Assembly (NCBI RefSeq): GCF_003148685.1
Contig: NZ_QGGR01000025.1
Location: 62,001 to 126,000, forward strand
Length of the DNA: 64,000 nucleotides
Direction of reading: 5' to 3'
Source: Actinoplanes xinjiangensis
GTDB lineage: Bacteria > Actinomycetota > Actinomycetes > Mycobacteriales > Micromonosporaceae
Shown: one piece after another, positions 53,379-61,522 of the stretch
How positions within the stretch are numbered: the first letter of the stretch is position 1
Layout: each line of letters opens with the position of its first letter
Made by a program: the position numbers and the translations under genes
The notes under the pieces: model-generated
Seen by the model: only the letters and a program-made list of their open reading frames with translations
The model's database searches: none
What the model was told of the DNA's origin: nothing

Positions 53379-53998
53379 AGCTGCTGTCCGCCCATCCGGT
53401 GGTCGCCGCCGTCACCGGCGCCACGGTGGCCGCCGGGGTGGCCGTACCGGTCATCGTCCTAGACGATCCGGAGCCGCCGGCGCCGACGACGAACAGCGCC
53501 CCGGATCCGCGGAACACGACGCCGCCGAACTCGGCGGGCCCCGTGCCCGCTCCCGCGCCGACGGCGACGATCAGGCCGGGCCGCCTCTCCCTGGAGTGGG
53601 CCGGTGGCGGCTACCTGACCGCCCGCGACGACGACGTGGCCGTGATCGCGCCGGCCGACGGCGACGCCCGCGACCGGCGCCGGGCCACCTTCGTCGCCGT
53701 CACCGGGCTGGCCGACCCGGACTGCTACTCGTTCCGGACGCTCGACGGCAGATATCTGCGGCACTACGAGCTGCTCGCCTACGCCAACGCCCCGGACGGC
53801 ACCGCAATCCTGCCGAAGGACGCCACCTACTGCCCGCTGCCCGGCGCGACGCCCGAGACCGTGATCCTGCAATCACACAACTACCCGCAGCTCTGCCTAC
53901 GGTGGACCGGGACGGAGCTGCGCATCGGGTACAACGACGGAAGCGAGAAGTTCCGCGCCGACAACAGTTTCCGGATACGGCCCCCGCTGGCCGGCTGA
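53375..53998 (+). CDS. Membrane-anchored protein with AbfB-like beta-trefoil domain
   Basis: This is a 207-aa protein from GTG 53375. A single N-terminal hydrophobic segment (residues 7-30, VVAAVTGATVAAGVAVPVIVL) could be a signal anchor. A Pro/Thr/Asn-rich linker follows (31-65). The C-terminal 140 residues resemble an AbfB (arabinose-binding) beta-trefoil: LSLEWAGGGYLTARDDDV, DCYSFRTLDGRYLRHYELL, LCLRWTGTELRIGYND. It is coupled by a 4-bp overlap to the sigma factor, which suggests a sensor or partner that reports a sugar to the sigma factor. That role is inference. Confidence 0.7.
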   Translation: MKLLSAHPVVAAVTGATVAAGVAVPVIVLDDPEPPAPTTNSAPDPRNTTPPNSAGPVPAPAPTATIRPGRLSLEWAGGGYLTARDDDVAVIAPADGDARDRRRATFVAVTGLADPDCYSFRTLDGRYLRHYELLAYANAPDGTAILPKDATYCPLPGATPETVILQSHNYPQLCLRWTGTELRIGYNDGSEKFRADNSFRIRPPLAG

Positions 53999-54030
53999 CA
54001 GGCTGCCGCCGCGCCCGATGCCGGACCCGC

Positions 54031-54843
54031 TCATGCCCCGCGCTGCCAGTCGCGGCGGGCCTCGGCCGCCGCCACCAGCGCGCGGACCACCGGCAGTGCC
54101 TTCTCCATGGCCTCGCGGCCGGACTCCTCGAACTCCGGGATCCGGTTCAGTTCCCAGAACGCGTACGCGTCGACCTCGGGTTTCAGCACCAGATCCGCGT
54201 CGTCCTCCAGCGAGTCGCGGCCGCCGGGTTGCAGGGTGCTCACCGCCACCAGGATGTGCAGCACCGTCGTCGGCGGGCGCCGGGGCAGCGGACCGGACAC
54301 GTCCACCGCGATCACGATGTCCGCGCCCATCCCCCGGGCCAGCGACGCGGGCACCATGGTCACCAGGCCGCCGTCGACCAGCAGGTGCCCGTCGCGTTCG
54401 ACCGGCGAGAACACTCCCGGGATGGCGGCGCTGGCCAGCACGGCGCTGGCCACCGGTCCGGACCGCATCACGACCTCCCGCCCGGTGGTCAGGTCACAGG
54501 CGATCGCCGCGAACGGCAGCGACAGGTCCTCGAAGTCCACCCCGCCGAGCGCCGTCTCCAGGAACAGCCCGAGCTTCGACGTCTCGAACAGCGCCTTGCG
54601 GGTACGCCCCGGGCGGACCAGCCGGGCCCAGCGCAGGGTCTGTGCCAGCTTGGCGATGTCCGCCGGGCTCATCCCGTGGGCGTAGAGGGCGCCGACCAGC
54701 GCACCGGCACTGGTGCCGGTGATGATCGCGGGTGGCAGGCCGACCCGGTCCAGGACGTCGAGCACGCCGATGTGAGCGGCGCCGCGCACCGCGCCGCCGC
54801 CGAGCGCCAGTCCGATCCGGATCGGTGGGGTCTCGTCATCCAC
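54031..54843 (-). CDS. Patatin-like phospholipase (RssA-type)
   Basis: This 270-aa patatin-fold hydrolase has the oxyanion loop LALGGGAVRGAAHIG (residues 12-26), the nucleophile motif GTSAG (S45) and the dyad Asp in LLVDGGLV. Length and layout match the bacterial RssA/YchK-like group, cytoplasmic with no signal peptide. It hydrolyses acyl esters; the physiological lipid is unknown. It converges on the sigma-factor operon, with a 32-bp gap, and lies 20 bp downstream of the CebR-like gene, which ends at 54864 on the same strand, so read-through is possible. Confidence 0.9.
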   Translation of the reverse strand: MDDETPPIRIGLALGGGAVRGAAHIGVLDVLDRVGLPPAIITGTSAGALVGALYAHGMSPADIAKLAQTLRWARLVRPGRTRKALFETSKLGLFLETALGGVDFEDLSLPFAAIACDLTTGREVVMRSGPVASAVLASAAIPGVFSPVERDGHLLVDGGLVTMVPASLARGMGADIVIAVDVSGPLPRRPPTTVLHILVAVSTLQPGGRDSLEDDADLVLKPEVDAYAFWELNRIPEFEESGREAMEKALPVVRALVAAAEARRDWQRGA

Positions 54844-54863
54844 GCTGACAGGTTAGGCCCCGC

Positions 54864-55877
54864 TCAGGCCGAGCCGCGCCGCACCAATCGGGTGGGCAGG
54901 ATGATCGACGTCGGTTGCTCCCCGGCGATCAGCGCGATCAGCATCCGGGCCATCTCCTTGCCGAGGGCCTGGATCGACTGGTGCACCGTGGTCAACGGCG
55001 GATCGGTCTGCGCGGCGATGTCGAGATCGTCGAAGCCCACCACCGCGACGTCGGCCGGCACGGTGCGCCCGGCGTCACTGAGCACACGCAGCGCCCCGGC
55101 GGCCATCTTGTCGCTGGCGGCGAAGACCGCGTCCAGGTCGGGGTGGCGGTCGAGCAGGACCTTCATCGCCGCGGCGCCGCCGGCCTCGGTGAAGTCGCCC
55201 TCCACCGTGCCGTACGGGACGAGCCCGGCCATGACCATCGCCTCCCGGTATCCGCGGTAGCGGGCCTCGCCGACCTCGGTGGCCATCTGGCCGGTGATGG
55301 TCACGATCCGGGTGCGGCCGAGGCCGAGCAGATGGTCGGTGGCGAGGCGTGCCCCGCCGAGGTTGTCGGAGTCGACATACCACTGCGGTTCGGCGTGCCA
55401 CGGCCGGCCACCGTGGACGGCGGGCAGGCCGGACTCGCCGACGATGCCGGTCAGCGGGTCCTCTCCGTGCAGGGCCATCAGCATGATGCCGTCCACACCG
55501 CGGGCGTGCAGCAGGTTCGTCAGCCGGGACCGGCCGCGGCCGGAACTGGCCAGGCACAGCAGCAGGTGCAGGTCGGTCTCCTCCAGGGCGGCGGACACCC
55601 CGACGATGACCTGCGCGAAGAACGGGTCGGCGAACAGCGCCGGGTCGTCGTGGGACAGCGCGAGGGCGACGATCCCGGTCTGCCGGGTGGCCAGGGCCCG
55701 GGCGGTGCGGTTGGGCCGGTAGCCCAGTTCCCTGATCGCCTTCTCGACGGCCTCGCGGGTGGCGCGGCTGACGTACGGCGCCTGATTGATGACCCGGGAC
55801 GCGGCGGAGCGTGACACACCGGCGCGCGCGGCCACCTCGTCGAGGGTGGGCTGCCTACGGGGTGTCGCTGCGGCCAT
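54864..55877 (-). CDS. cebR: LacI-family repressor, CebR-like
   Basis: This 337-aa LacI-family protein has the helix-turn-helix PTLDEVAARAGVSRSAASRVIN (about residues 9-30), hinge helix RPNRTARALATRQTG, and an effector domain with LLGLGRTRIVTITG, AVFAASDKMAAGALRVL and VAVVGFDDLDIAAQTDPPLTTVHQ. CebR represses cellulase and cello-oligosaccharide uptake genes and is released by cellobiose. It is divergent from a GH6 cellulase, with CebR-like boxes at 55947 and 56036 between them, which supports the assignment and suggests autoregulation. The start at 55877 has AAGGA upstream. The symbol is by similarity; the usual cebEFG transport genes are not in the window. Confidence 0.85.
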   Translation of the reverse strand: MAAATPRRQPTLDEVAARAGVSRSAASRVINQAPYVSRATREAVEKAIRELGYRPNRTARALATRQTGIVALALSHDDPALFADPFFAQVIVGVSAALEETDLHLLLCLASSGRGRSRLTNLLHARGVDGIMLMALHGEDPLTGIVGESGLPAVHGGRPWHAEPQWYVDSDNLGGARLATDHLLGLGRTRIVTITGQMATEVGEARYRGYREAMVMAGLVPYGTVEGDFTEAGGAAAMKVLLDRHPDLDAVFAASDKMAAGALRVLSDAGRTVPADVAVVGFDDLDIAAQTDPPLTTVHQSIQALGKEMARMLIALIAGEQPTSIILPTRLVRRGSA

Positions 55878-55946
55878 GGGGATGCCGTGTCCTTCCGGTC
55901 GGGTTCGCCGCCCGATCGTAACGGCTGGTCGAAGGACGTCGATCTC

Positions 55947-55960
55947 TGGGAGCGGTCCCA
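55947..55960. promoter_or_regulatory. CebR-like operator 1, cellulase intergenic region
   Basis: TGGGAGCGGTCCCA matches the CebR consensus TGGGAGCGCTCCCA at 13 of 14 positions; complementary flanks extend the inverted repeat to 55945-55962. It lies just upstream of the -35 element of the cellulase promoter and 70 bp from the cebR start. Confidence 0.75.
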
Positions 55961-55978
55961 GAAACGGTCTCGATCCCC

Positions 55979-56007
55979 TTGACAGCGGCCGTCCACGTAA
56001 CCAGCAT
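55979..56007 (+). promoter_or_regulatory. Promoter of the GH6 cellulase gene
   Basis: TTGACA (55979-55984) with a 17-bp spacer and CAGCAT (56002-56007) as a weaker -10 element. It sits between the two CebR-like boxes, so repression by blocking or looping is plausible. Confidence 0.55.
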
Positions 56008-56035
56008 GAAATCGAAGTATGCGAATTCATGTTTC

Positions 56036-56049
56036 TGGAAGCGCTTCCA
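56036..56049. promoter_or_regulatory. CebR/LacI-type operator 2, before the GH6 cellulase
   Basis: TGGAAGCGCTTCCA is a perfect palindrome, extended to 16 bp with the flanking C and G (56035-56050). It differs from the CebR consensus by a symmetrical G-to-A change. It lies downstream of the predicted transcription start and 48 bp before the ATG. Confidence 0.75.
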
Positions 56050-56097
56050 GAGGCATGCTCGGCCGATCCCCACCCCCACGTCCAGGAGACCCACTTC

Positions 56098-57063
56098 ATG
56101 AGACGACCAACCCTCACCGGAGCACTCGCCACCCTCGCGATGCTCGTCCCCGCGGTGCTGCTCGGCGCCCCCGCCGCCCACGCCGACCCGATCAGCCAGA
56201 CCAGCGGCTTCTACGTCAACCCGAACTCCAGCCCCGCGGCGTGGGCCGCCGCCAACCCCGGGGACGGGCGCGCCGCCGCCATCCGCACCTCGATCGCACA
56301 GAAGCCGATGGCCAGCTGGTTCGGCAACTGGAGCGGCGACATCAACGGAGCGGTCGGCAGGTATGTCGGCGCCGCCGACGCGGTCGACAAACTGCCGCTG
56401 CTGGTGGCGTACAACCTTCCCGGCCGGGACGCGTGCGGCGGGCACTCCGGCGGCGGTGCCGGAAGCGTCGCCGCCTACGACTCGTGGATCGCGTCCTTCG
56501 CCGCCGCGATCGGCAACCGCCCGGCCGTAGTGATCCTCGAACCGGACTCGCTGGGCGACTTCAACTGCATGAGCCAGACGCAGATCAACGAGCGCGCCGG
56601 CATGCTGTCGCGCGCACTCGGCCAGTTCCGGTCCAAGGCCCCCCACACCTGGGCCTACCTCGACGCCGGCAACTCCGGCTGGGTCGACGCCGCGACGATG
56701 GCGCAACGCCTCAACACCGCGGGCGTGTCCGGTGCGCACGGCTTCGCGCTCAACGTGTCGAACTACTTCACCACCGGCGAGAACAGCAACTACGGCAACC
56801 GGGTCGCCAACGAGCTGCGGCGCTTCGGGTACAGCAAGCCGTTCGTGATCGACACCAGCCGCAACGGCAACGGCTCCAACGGCCAGTGGTGCAACCCGTC
56901 CGGCCGCCGGCTCGGCACCCCGACCCAGATGGGCGGCGGCGCGGAGATGCTGCTGTGGCTCAAGACCCCGGGCGAGTCCGACGGCAACTGCGGCGTCGGC
57001 GGCGGTTCCAGCGCCGGCCAGTTCCTGCCGGAGGTCGCCTACAAGATGATCTACGGCTACTGA
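56098..57063 (+). CDS. Secreted GH6 cellulase (endoglucanase/cellobiohydrolase family)
   Basis: This is a 321-aa protein from ATG 56098 with an AGGAG site. The signal peptide covers about residues 1-30 (ending AAHADP). The rest is one GH6 catalytic domain: FYVNPNSSPAAWAAAN, KPMASWFGNW, LPLLVAYNLPGRDACGGHSGG, the catalytic acid region VVILEPDSLGDF, YLDAGNSGWVD, GFALNVSNYF, FVIDTSRNGNGSNGQWCNPSGRRLG and LLWLKTPGESDGNC. Unlike many actinobacterial GH6 enzymes it has no CBM2, so it is a single-domain enzyme. It cleaves beta-1,4-glucan. Two CebR-like boxes upstream indicate induction by cello-oligosaccharides. Confidence 0.95.
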   Translation: MRRPTLTGALATLAMLVPAVLLGAPAAHADPISQTSGFYVNPNSSPAAWAAANPGDGRAAAIRTSIAQKPMASWFGNWSGDINGAVGRYVGAADAVDKLPLLVAYNLPGRDACGGHSGGGAGSVAAYDSWIASFAAAIGNRPAVVILEPDSLGDFNCMSQTQINERAGMLSRALGQFRSKAPHTWAYLDAGNSGWVDAATMAQRLNTAGVSGAHGFALNVSNYFTTGENSNYGNRVANELRRFGYSKPFVIDTSRNGNGSNGQWCNPSGRRLGTPTQMGGGAEMLLWLKTPGESDGNCGVGGGSSAGQFLPEVAYKMIYGY

Positions 57064-57074
57064 CCCGGTCACCC

Positions 57075-57109
57075 GGCCCGCGGACCGACCCCGAACCGGT
57101 CCGCGGGCC
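57075..57109 (+). terminator. Hairpin terminator after the GH6 gene
   Basis: Arms GGCCCGCGGACCG (57075-57087) and CGGTCCGCGGGCC (57097-57109) pair perfectly over a 9-base loop, 11 bp past the stop. Confidence 0.8.
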
Positions 57110-57166
57110 ACCCCGCCCGGCACCCGATGCATCGATAATGATGACCGCCCACAGAGGAGGGACATC

Positions 57167-60100
57167 TTGCATCGACGACGCCGGACATCCATCATCACGA
57201 GCCTTCTGCTCGCCGCCGCCTGCATCACCGGACTCCCACCGGCCGCCGCCGTGGCGGCTGCGTCACCCGGCGGTCTCGACGTCTACACGGCGACCCTCGA
57301 CACCGCCCAGTGGCAGACGTTACGCACCGCCGGCGTGGACGCCGGCGAACTCGGCCGCCCGCCCGGCCCGGGACGCACAGCCACGGTCCGTACGATCCTC
57401 GGGCGTAACCAGGCGCAACGGCTGATCGCGGCCGGCGTCCCGCTGACCGTCGCACCGTCCACCACCCGGATGCGCGCCCGCGCCGCCGCCGCCGCACCCA
57501 CCGTCTTCCGGCCGTACGGCGGCCCCGGCGGCATCCGCGAGGAACTGGAGGCCACGGCGGCCCGGTTCCCCCGGCTGGCCCAGCTGAAGACGATCGGCAC
57601 GACCGTACGCGGCGCGCCGATCCAGGCCGTCAAGGTGACCGCGAACGCCCGGACGGTGCCGGACGGCCGCCGCCCGGCGGTGCTGTACCTCGGCGGTCAG
57701 CACGCCCGGGAGTGGATCACCCCGGAGATGACGCGACGACTGCTGCACCACGTCCTGGACGGCTACGGCACGGACGCCACGACGACCCGGCTGCTCGACA
57801 CGACCGAGCTGTGGTTCCTGCCGGTGGCGAACCCGGACGGCTACGACATGACGTTCACCTCCGACGAGTACCGGTACTGGCGCAAGAACATGCGCGACGA
57901 CGGCGACGGGGTGTGGAGTCCCGCCGACGGCGTCGACCTGAACCGCAACTTCGCCGAGAAGTGGGGCTACGACAACGAGGGTTCGTCACCGGACCCGGCC
58001 ACCGAGGTCTACCGCGGACCGCGCCCGAACTCCGAGCCGGAGACCCGCGCGATGGACGCCCTGTTCCGCCGGGTCGGTTTCGAGTTCATGGTCAACTACC
58101 ACTCCGCCGCCGAGCTGATCCTCTGGGGCTCGGGCTGGCAGGTGGAGACCGTCAACCCGGACGATCAGATCTCGATGGCCCTGGCCGGCGACGACGCCCA
58201 CCCTGCGGTGCCCGGGTACGACCCGGACATCAGCGCCGAGCTGTACGTCACCAACGGTGACACCAATCTGTACGCCCAGGCCCGGTACGGCACGATCGCC
58301 TTCGCACCCGAGATGTCGACGTGCGAGACCGCGTCGGCGTCGGTGCCCGACGACGCGTGGCTGCCGGAGGACTGCCGCACCCCGTTCGACTTCCCCGACG
58401 ACGAGCGGCTGATCCAGGCCGAGTTCGCCAAGAACATCCCGTTCGCGCTCTCGCTGGCCCGTTCCGCGAAGGACCCGGCGAACCCGGTGTCGGCGGTCGG
58501 TTTCCAGACCCGTGACCTGCTGGCCGATACGTTCCCGGAGTCCTTCGGCGCGACACAGCCGGTCGCCGTGACGGCGAAACGCTCACTGGGTGCGGTGACA
58601 CTGCGATACCGGATCAACAACGGGCGGGTACGGACGGCGCCGGTCACCGAGTGGCGGGGCGGCGAGCGGTACGGCGGGACCGCCGACAGGTACTTCACCG
58701 AACTGCGCGGCACCGTCCGCGGGCAGCGGCCGAAGGACCGGGTGACCGTCTGGTTCACCGCGGCCGGCGGCGCCCGCAGCGAGCCGTTCACCTACACCGT
58801 CGCCGACCGTACCGGCGGTGAGGTGCTCGTGCTCGCCGCCGAGGACGTGACCGGGATCGCGCCGGCCGCCACCGACGGCGCGACCTCCGCCCGCTACGCC
58901 GACGACCACGTCGCGGCCCTGCGCCGGGCCGGCCACACCGCCGACGTCTACGACATGGACACCCACGGCCGGCGGGCACCGCACCCGCTCGGCGTGCTGT
59001 CGCACTACCGCGCCGTGGTCTGGGAGACCGGCGACGACATCGTCCCCCGCGACCCGGGCCAGCCGGAGTGGACCACCACCCGCGCCGAGTTCGCCACCCA
59101 GCTGGCCGTCCGCGACTACCTCAACGAGGGCGGCAAGCTGCTCTACTCCGGCCAGTACGCCGGTTATCCCGCCACCCAGTACGTCGTCTACAGCACGCCG
59201 GAGGCCCCGGCCGAGTGCGGCATCGGCGACGACTGGAACTGCCAGCCGCTGAGCGACGACTTCCGGCAGTACTGGCTCGGCGCGGGCACCTACGCCGCCG
59301 GCGCCGGCAGTTCGACACTCGCCGGTACCGCCGGCCCGCTCGCGGGCTTCACCGCCCCGGCCGGACCGCAACAGCACACCGCGGCCTTCCTCAGCACGTC
59401 CAGCGAGCTGCCGCCGGACGAGTTCCCCCAGTTCACCAGCACCGTCCCGATGGTGTGGGCACCCGACGGCACCGGCCCGTACGACCCCGCCGACGGTGAC
59501 TGGTATGTGTCCAGCGGACAGGCGGACTCGTCGTTCAAGCGCCTGACCCAGACCGTCGACCTGACCACCGCCACCGACGCGCACCTGCGGTTCCGGACGT
59601 CCTTCGACACCGACGCCGGCGGCGACTTCCTGTTCGTCGAGGTACGGGAGACCGGCACCGGCACGTGGACGACGCTGCCCGACACCGGCGGCCTCACCTC
59701 CACCGACACCGGATGGGGCTGCCTGTACGGCCGGGTCGACCCGCACCCGTTCATGGCGCACTACTGGGGTGAGGACTGCGCCCCGCACGGCAGCACCGGC
59801 GACTGGAACGCGGCGAGCGGCTCCAGCGGCGGCTGGAAGGACTTCGACGCCGACCTGTCCGCGTACCGTGGCCGGCAGGTCGAGGTGTCCATCTCCTACA
59901 TGTCCGGCCACTACACCCAGGGGTTCGGCGTCTTCCTCGACGACGTGCGCGTCGACGTGGACGGCACCGACCTCACGCGGACGTCGTTCGAGAGCGACCT
60001 GGGCGGCTGGACCGTGCCCGGTCCGCCGGAGGGTTCACCACCGGCCGCCGGCGACTGGACCCGGAGCAGGCGGGCGTACGACTTCGGTGCGGCGACCGCG

Positions 60101-60202
60101 ACCGCGGACACCCTGTATCTCGGCTTCGGACTGGAACGACTGGCCCCGGCCGACCGCGACGACCTGGTCGCCCGCGCCATGCGGCACCTGCTGCCGGACT
60201 GA
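57167..60202 (+). CDS. Secreted M14 zinc carboxypeptidase, large form
   Basis: This is a 1011-aa protein from TTG 57167, which has a near-perfect GAGGAGGG site. A signal peptide (about 1-32) and a propeptide region (to about 110) precede the M14 domain. Zinc ligands are H179 and E182 (GGQHAREWIT) and H312 (NYHSAAEL); the general base is E382 (FAPEMST); substrate-binding residues lie in GVDLNRNFAEKWGYDNEG. The last 500 residues hold beta-rich domains, including a segment resembling an amidotransferase-like or ThuA-like fold (YRAVVWETGDDIVP, GGKLLYSGQYAGYP) and a MAM/immune-inhibitor-like module (HLRFRTSFDTDAGGDFLFVEV). It removes C-terminal residues from peptides outside the cell. It is a single-gene unit. 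Confidence 0.92.
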   Translation: MHRRRRTSIITSLLLAAACITGLPPAAAVAAASPGGLDVYTATLDTAQWQTLRTAGVDAGELGRPPGPGRTATVRTILGRNQAQRLIAAGVPLTVAPSTTRMRARAAAAAPTVFRPYGGPGGIREELEATAARFPRLAQLKTIGTTVRGAPIQAVKVTANARTVPDGRRPAVLYLGGQHAREWITPEMTRRLLHHVLDGYGTDATTTRLLDTTELWFLPVANPDGYDMTFTSDEYRYWRKNMRDDGDGVWSPADGVDLNRNFAEKWGYDNEGSSPDPATEVYRGPRPNSEPETRAMDALFRRVGFEFMVNYHSAAELILWGSGWQVETVNPDDQISMALAGDDAHPAVPGYDPDISAELYVTNGDTNLYAQARYGTIAFAPEMSTCETASASVPDDAWLPEDCRTPFDFPDDERLIQAEFAKNIPFALSLARSAKDPANPVSAVGFQTRDLLADTFPESFGATQPVAVTAKRSLGAVTLRYRINNGRVRTAPVTEWRGGERYGGTADRYFTELRGTVRGQRPKDRVTVWFTAAGGARSEPFTYTVADRTGGEVLVLAAEDVTGIAPAATDGATSARYADDHVAALRRAGHTADVYDMDTHGRRAPHPLGVLSHYRAVVWETGDDIVPRDPGQPEWTTTRAEFATQLAVRDYLNEGGKLLYSGQYAGYPATQYVVYSTPEAPAECGIGDDWNCQPLSDDFRQYWLGAGTYAAGAGSSTLAGTAGPLAGFTAPAGPQQHTAAFLSTSSELPPDEFPQFTSTVPMVWAPDGTGPYDPADGDWYVSSGQADSSFKRLTQTVDLTTATDAHLRFRTSFDTDAGGDFLFVEVRETGTGTWTTLPDTGGLTSTDTGWGCLYGRVDPHPFMAHYWGEDCAPHGSTGDWNAASGSSGGWKDFDADLSAYRGRQVEVSISYMSGHYTQGFGVFLDDVRVDVDGTDLTRTSFESDLGGWTVPGPPEGSPPAAGDWTRSRRAYDFGAATATADTLYLGFGLERLAPADRDDLVARAMRHLLPD

Positions 60203-60211
60203 TCCGGCAAT

Positions 60212-60247
60212 CCCGGCGGCCGTGCCCCCACGGCATCGGCCGCCGGG
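60212..60247 (+). terminator. Hairpin terminator after the M14 gene
   Basis: Arms CCCGGCGGCCG (60212-60222) and CGGCCGCCGGG (60237-60247) pair perfectly. The loop contains a shorter TGCC/GGCA stem. Confidence 0.75.
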
Positions 60248-60336
60248 ACCGTGCCCTACCGCGGATGCCGCTGCTGCCGGCCCGCACGCAGCAATCGTGT
60301 GACGTTCGCGACGTCACGCGGGAGGCGGTTCGCCTC

Positions 60337-60417
60337 CTACGTCTGCGCGGTTCGTCGTTTGTCGTCGGCCTGCGCCGCGGCGGCCCCGGCCTTGCGGATG
60401 GCGTCCTCCAGCGGCAT
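60337..60417 (-). CDS. Possible 26-aa small protein
   Basis: ATG 60417 is preceded by GAAGGGG and encodes MPLEDAIRKAGAAAAQADDK and six more residues before a TAG. It would form one amphipathic, Ala-rich helix. An in-frame extension to 60456 is possible. It lies in the 397-bp gap between the M14 and GlnR-type genes, where nothing else coding was seen. There is no homologue I recognise. Confidence 0.25.
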   Translation of the reverse strand: MPLEDAIRKAGAAAAQADDKRRTAQT

Positions 60418-60599
60418 GGCGGCCCCTTCGTGGGTGCTGTCCCGTGGTTTCACCATCGTGGCAGTGGCGCGGCCGGTGGACGGACGGCCGGACGTGTGGA
60501 ATCGGCGCGATATCCGGCGGAAACAGTTCGCGTTTAGCGTGGCAATCTGGCGCGGCTCCGGATGCGCGCCAGGGGGACTCGTCACGAAAGGAGCAGGTC

Positions 60600-61334
60600 G
60601 TGAATCTACTCCTGCTGACCGATGGCCATGCCGAGGTGCTGCCCGCACTGGACCTGCTGCCGTACGCGGTGCAGATCCTGCCCCGCGACGACTGGGCCGG
60701 GGCGGCCAAGGACCCGCACGCGGACGTGATCCTGGTCGACGCGTGCACGCAGCTGACCCAGGCCCGGGCGGCCTGCCGGGCACTTCGCGGCAGCGGGTCG
60801 GCCGTACCGTTCATCGCCCTGGTCCGGGAGAGCGGGCTGGCGGCCGTCGGCGCCGACTGGTGTGTCGACGACTTCCTCCTGACGACGGCCGGCCCGGCGG
60901 AGGTGGCGGCCCGTCTGAGCATGGTGGTGGGGCGGCGCGGGCAGCAGGTCACCGCGGGGGACGATCTGATCCACATCGGCGACCTGACCATCGACCCGCA
61001 CAGCTACACGACCCGGCTGCGCGGTGAGGCCCTGGCGCTGACGTACAAGGAGTTCGAGCTGCTGAAGTTCCTCGCCCAGCAGCCGGGCCGGGTGTTCAGC
61101 CGGGACCAGCTGCTGCGCGAGGTCTGGGGCTACGACTACTTCGGCGGCACCCGCACGGTCGACGTGCACGTGCGCCGGCTACGGGCCAAGCTCGGGCCCC
61201 GCTGCGAGACGATGATCGGGACCGTTCGCCAGGTGGGCTACAAGTTCGTCATGCCGCCCGTCGCCACCCGATTGATCCCGGACGCGACGCCGTCGATGGC
61301 CGCCTTCGAGGAGTCACTGGCCGCGGTCCGCTGA
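60600..61334 (+). CDS. GlnR-type OmpR-family response regulator
   Basis: This is a 244-aa protein from GTG 60600 with a GAAAGGAG site. The receiver-like N-terminus (LLLLTDGHAEVLPALDLLPY, ADVILVDACTQL, LAAVGADWCVDDFLLTTAGPAEVAARL) follows GlnR, the actinobacterial nitrogen regulator, almost segment by segment. It lacks the acidic pair of a normal phosphorylation pocket, as GlnR does. The C-terminal winged helix is LTYKEFELLKFLAQQPGRVFSRDQLLREVWGYDYFGGTRTVDVHVRRLRAKLG. There is no sensor kinase nearby, as for orphan GlnR. It may be glnR itself or a paralogue; the window cannot separate these. It is transcribed alone. Confidence 0.85.
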   Translation: MNLLLLTDGHAEVLPALDLLPYAVQILPRDDWAGAAKDPHADVILVDACTQLTQARAACRALRGSGSAVPFIALVRESGLAAVGADWCVDDFLLTTAGPAEVAARLSMVVGRRGQQVTAGDDLIHIGDLTIDPHSYTTRLRGEALALTYKEFELLKFLAQQPGRVFSRDQLLREVWGYDYFGGTRTVDVHVRRLRAKLGPRCETMIGTVRQVGYKFVMPPVATRLIPDATPSMAAFEESLAAVR

Positions 61335-61343
61335 GGCCCGCTT

Positions 61344-61382
61344 CGTTGGGGCGCCCGGCGCGGCCCAGCCGCCGCCCCAACG
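61344..61382 (+). terminator. Hairpin after the GlnR-type gene
   Basis: Arms CGTTGGGGCG (61344-61353) and CGCCCCAACG (61373-61382) pair perfectly, 10 bp after the stop, with a GC-rich loop. Confidence 0.65.
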
Positions 61383-61396
61383 AGACAGTTCCTCAA

Positions 61397-61458
61397 GGCA
61401 CGTCGTGGCCCGCGGTCCGCCGGGAGAAACAGATACCAGGGCACGTCGTGGCCCGCGG
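61397..61458. repeat. 19-bp direct repeat, 43 bp apart
   Basis: GGCACGTCGTGGCCCGCGG occurs at 61397-61415 and again at 61440-61458, in the gap between the convergent GlnR-type and MFS genes. Purpose unknown; possibly a local duplication. Confidence 0.7.
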
Positions 61459-61522
61459 CGGGCCTATGACACAGGTCCCAGGAGCACCTCGCAGCCCGGT
61501 GGGCCGGCGAGAGCCCGGTCGC

